Of a stretch of 5,547 nt of DNA, positions 4,499-5,547 are shown in pieces (position 1 is the stretch's first letter; each line of letters opens with the position of its first letter). The notes under the pieces are model-generated. The model did no database searches. It had not been told where the DNA came from and worked only from the letters and a program-made list of their open reading frames with translations. The stretch comes from an uncultured Hungatella sp. (GTDB lineage: Bacteria > Bacillota > Clostridia > Lachnospirales > Lachnospiraceae). The translations under genes were made by a program, and so were the position numbers. The stretch covers positions 1-5,547 of the forward strand of contig CAUEKH010000195.1 of the NCBI GenBank assembly GCA_959018155.1, written 5' to 3'.

Positions 4499-5547
4499 TG
4501 GATAATCAGAAGAGAGTTGAAAGTTTAAAACGGCGGTATGGCCGCAATGTGCCGGCTGGAAGAAGGCGCGGCCCCATGGGCGGTCCGGGCAGGCACCGGA
4601 ATACTCAGGGCGGTATGCCAAAGCAGAGCAAAGAGACAATCCGCCGGCTGCTTTCCTATTTGGGTGGATATAAGGTTCATATGGCAGTTGCGTTTCTGTG
4701 CGTGATTGTCAATACACTCTCAACTCTGGGCGGTTCCTACATGCTCCGCCCCATCATTAATAAATATATCGCTCCCATGGATGGAAGCCGCGGGAGTGTA
4801 AAGGGCCTGGCCGGTTCTCTGGTTGTCATGGCTGTTATCTATCTCTTTGGCGTGGCAGCCAACTACGCGCAGTCGCGTATCATGCTGACTGTGGCCCAGA
4901 ACGCGCTGCAGAAGATCAGAGATGAACTCTTTGAAAAAATGCAGAAGCTTCCGGTTCGTTTTTACGATACGAACAACAACGGAGATCTGATGAGCCGTTT
5001 CACCAATGATGTGGATACGGTGGGACAGATGCTCAGCAGCACGCTGGTACAGCTGTTTTCCGGTGCGCTGAGTATCGTCGGCACGCTGTTTCTGATGATT
5101 TATACGAACATCTGGCTGACTCTCGTCACGGTTGTGATGATACCTCTGATGATGAAGGCCGGCGGATTTGTGGCAAAAAGGAGCCAGAAGTATTTCTCGG
5201 CGCAGCAGACCTCATTAGGCGCAGTCAACGGCTATATCGAGGAGACGATCAGCGGCCAGAAGGTCGTGAAGGTGTTCTGCCATGAGGAGATTGCGGAAGA
5301 GGAATTTGAGATACTGAATGAAGATTTGCGCGATAACATGATCAAGGCTCAGTTCTTTGGTGGAATCATGGGCCCTGTCATGGGAAATTTAAGCCAGCTT
5401 AACTACACGCTGACGGCTTGTATCGGCGGCCTTCTCTGTGTGCTCAGAGGCTTTGACGTGGGCGGCCTTACCGTATTCTTAAATTTTTCACGCCAGTTTT
5501 CCAGGCCGATCAATGAGATTTCCATGCAGATCAGCAACGTGTTCTCC
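4498..5547 (+). CDS. Second ABC exporter half-transporter, 5' part only (membrane domain)
   Basis: An open frame from the ATG at 4498 continues to the window edge, giving the first 350 residues. Residues 1-45 are a basic, Gly/Pro/Arg-rich, probably disordered cytoplasmic tail (for example RRRGPMGGPGRHR at 22-34). Membrane helices follow at about 61-83, 103-125, 183-202, 205-225 and 290-318, with a sixth from about 321. The intracellular loops are typical of ABC exporters: FYDTNNNGDLMSRFTNDVDT (155-174) and GYIEETISGQKVVKVF (245-260). The ATPase domain is beyond the window, so its catalytic Glu and switch His cannot be checked. They are expected because the first subunit lacks both. The gene overlaps the first exporter gene by one base and is translated from the consensus ribosome site at 4481-4490. 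It most likely encodes the partner of the 2759-4498 product in a multidrug-type exporter (BmrD/TM288-like role). Confidence 0.92.
   Translation, partial: MDNQKRVESLKRRYGRNVPAGRRRGPMGGPGRHRNTQGGMPKQSKETIRRLLSYLGGYKVHMAVAFLCVIVNTLSTLGGSYMLRPIINKYIAPMDGSRGSVKGLAGSLVVMAVIYLFGVAANYAQSRIMLTVAQNALQKIRDELFEKMQKLPVRFYDTNNNGDLMSRFTNDVDTVGQMLSSTLVQLFSGALSIVGTLFLMIYTNIWLTLVTVVMIPLMMKAGGFVAKRSQKYFSAQQTSLGAVNGYIEETISGQKVVKVFCHEEIAEEEFEILNEDLRDNMIKAQFFGGIMGPVMGNLSQLNYTLTACIGGLLCVLRGFDVGGLTVFLNFSRQFSRPINEISMQISNVFS

Overview
The window looks like a chromosomal segment of a Gram-positive, low-to-moderate GC Firmicute, most likely a gut-type Clostridia (Lachnospiraceae-like). This rests on strong AGGAGG-type ribosome binding sites, A/T-rich promoters close to the sigma-A consensus, the codon use, and a MarR + two-gene ABC exporter operon of a kind common in that group. 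The species cannot be told from the sequence. No tRNA, rRNA, CRISPR array or insertion sequence was seen.

Layout. (1) Positions 1-141, minus strand: the 5' end of a small zinc-ribbon protein that runs off the left edge. (2) Positions 142-350: a divergent promoter region, with a good sigma-A-type promoter reading right and a weaker one reading left. (3) Positions 351-497: a 48-residue cysteine-containing protein. (4) Positions 543-1688: an Eis-like GNAT N-acetyltransferase with a C-terminal SCP2-like domain, probably in an operon with the small gene. (5) Positions 1689-2211: a gene-free, repeat-rich spacer. It holds an 11-nt tandem repeat (seven units), a strong intrinsic terminator, an A-tract 15-nt repeat (three units), a near-consensus promoter, and a second 15-nt repeat (five units) filling most of the next transcript's leader. 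(6) Positions 2212-5547: a tightly packed operon of a MarR-type regulator and two half-size ABC exporter subunits. The second subunit is cut by the right edge before its ATPase domain.

How the genes probably work together. The MarR protein most likely represses its own operon by binding the TAACT-containing repeats just downstream of the -10 box. An inducing ligand would release it and allow synthesis of the two exporter subunits. The first subunit has a degenerate ATPase site (Walker B Glu replaced by Asp, switch His replaced by Gln), the known signature of heterodimeric exporters such as BmrC/BmrD and TM287/TM288. The second gene is therefore expected to supply the consensus catalytic residues, but that part lies outside the window.

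The most unusual sequence is the MarR promoter region. Two different arrays, both with a 15-bp period, bracket the promoter and carry the same pentamer in opposite orientations. The families present are otherwise known ones; no clearly new multi-gene system is visible.
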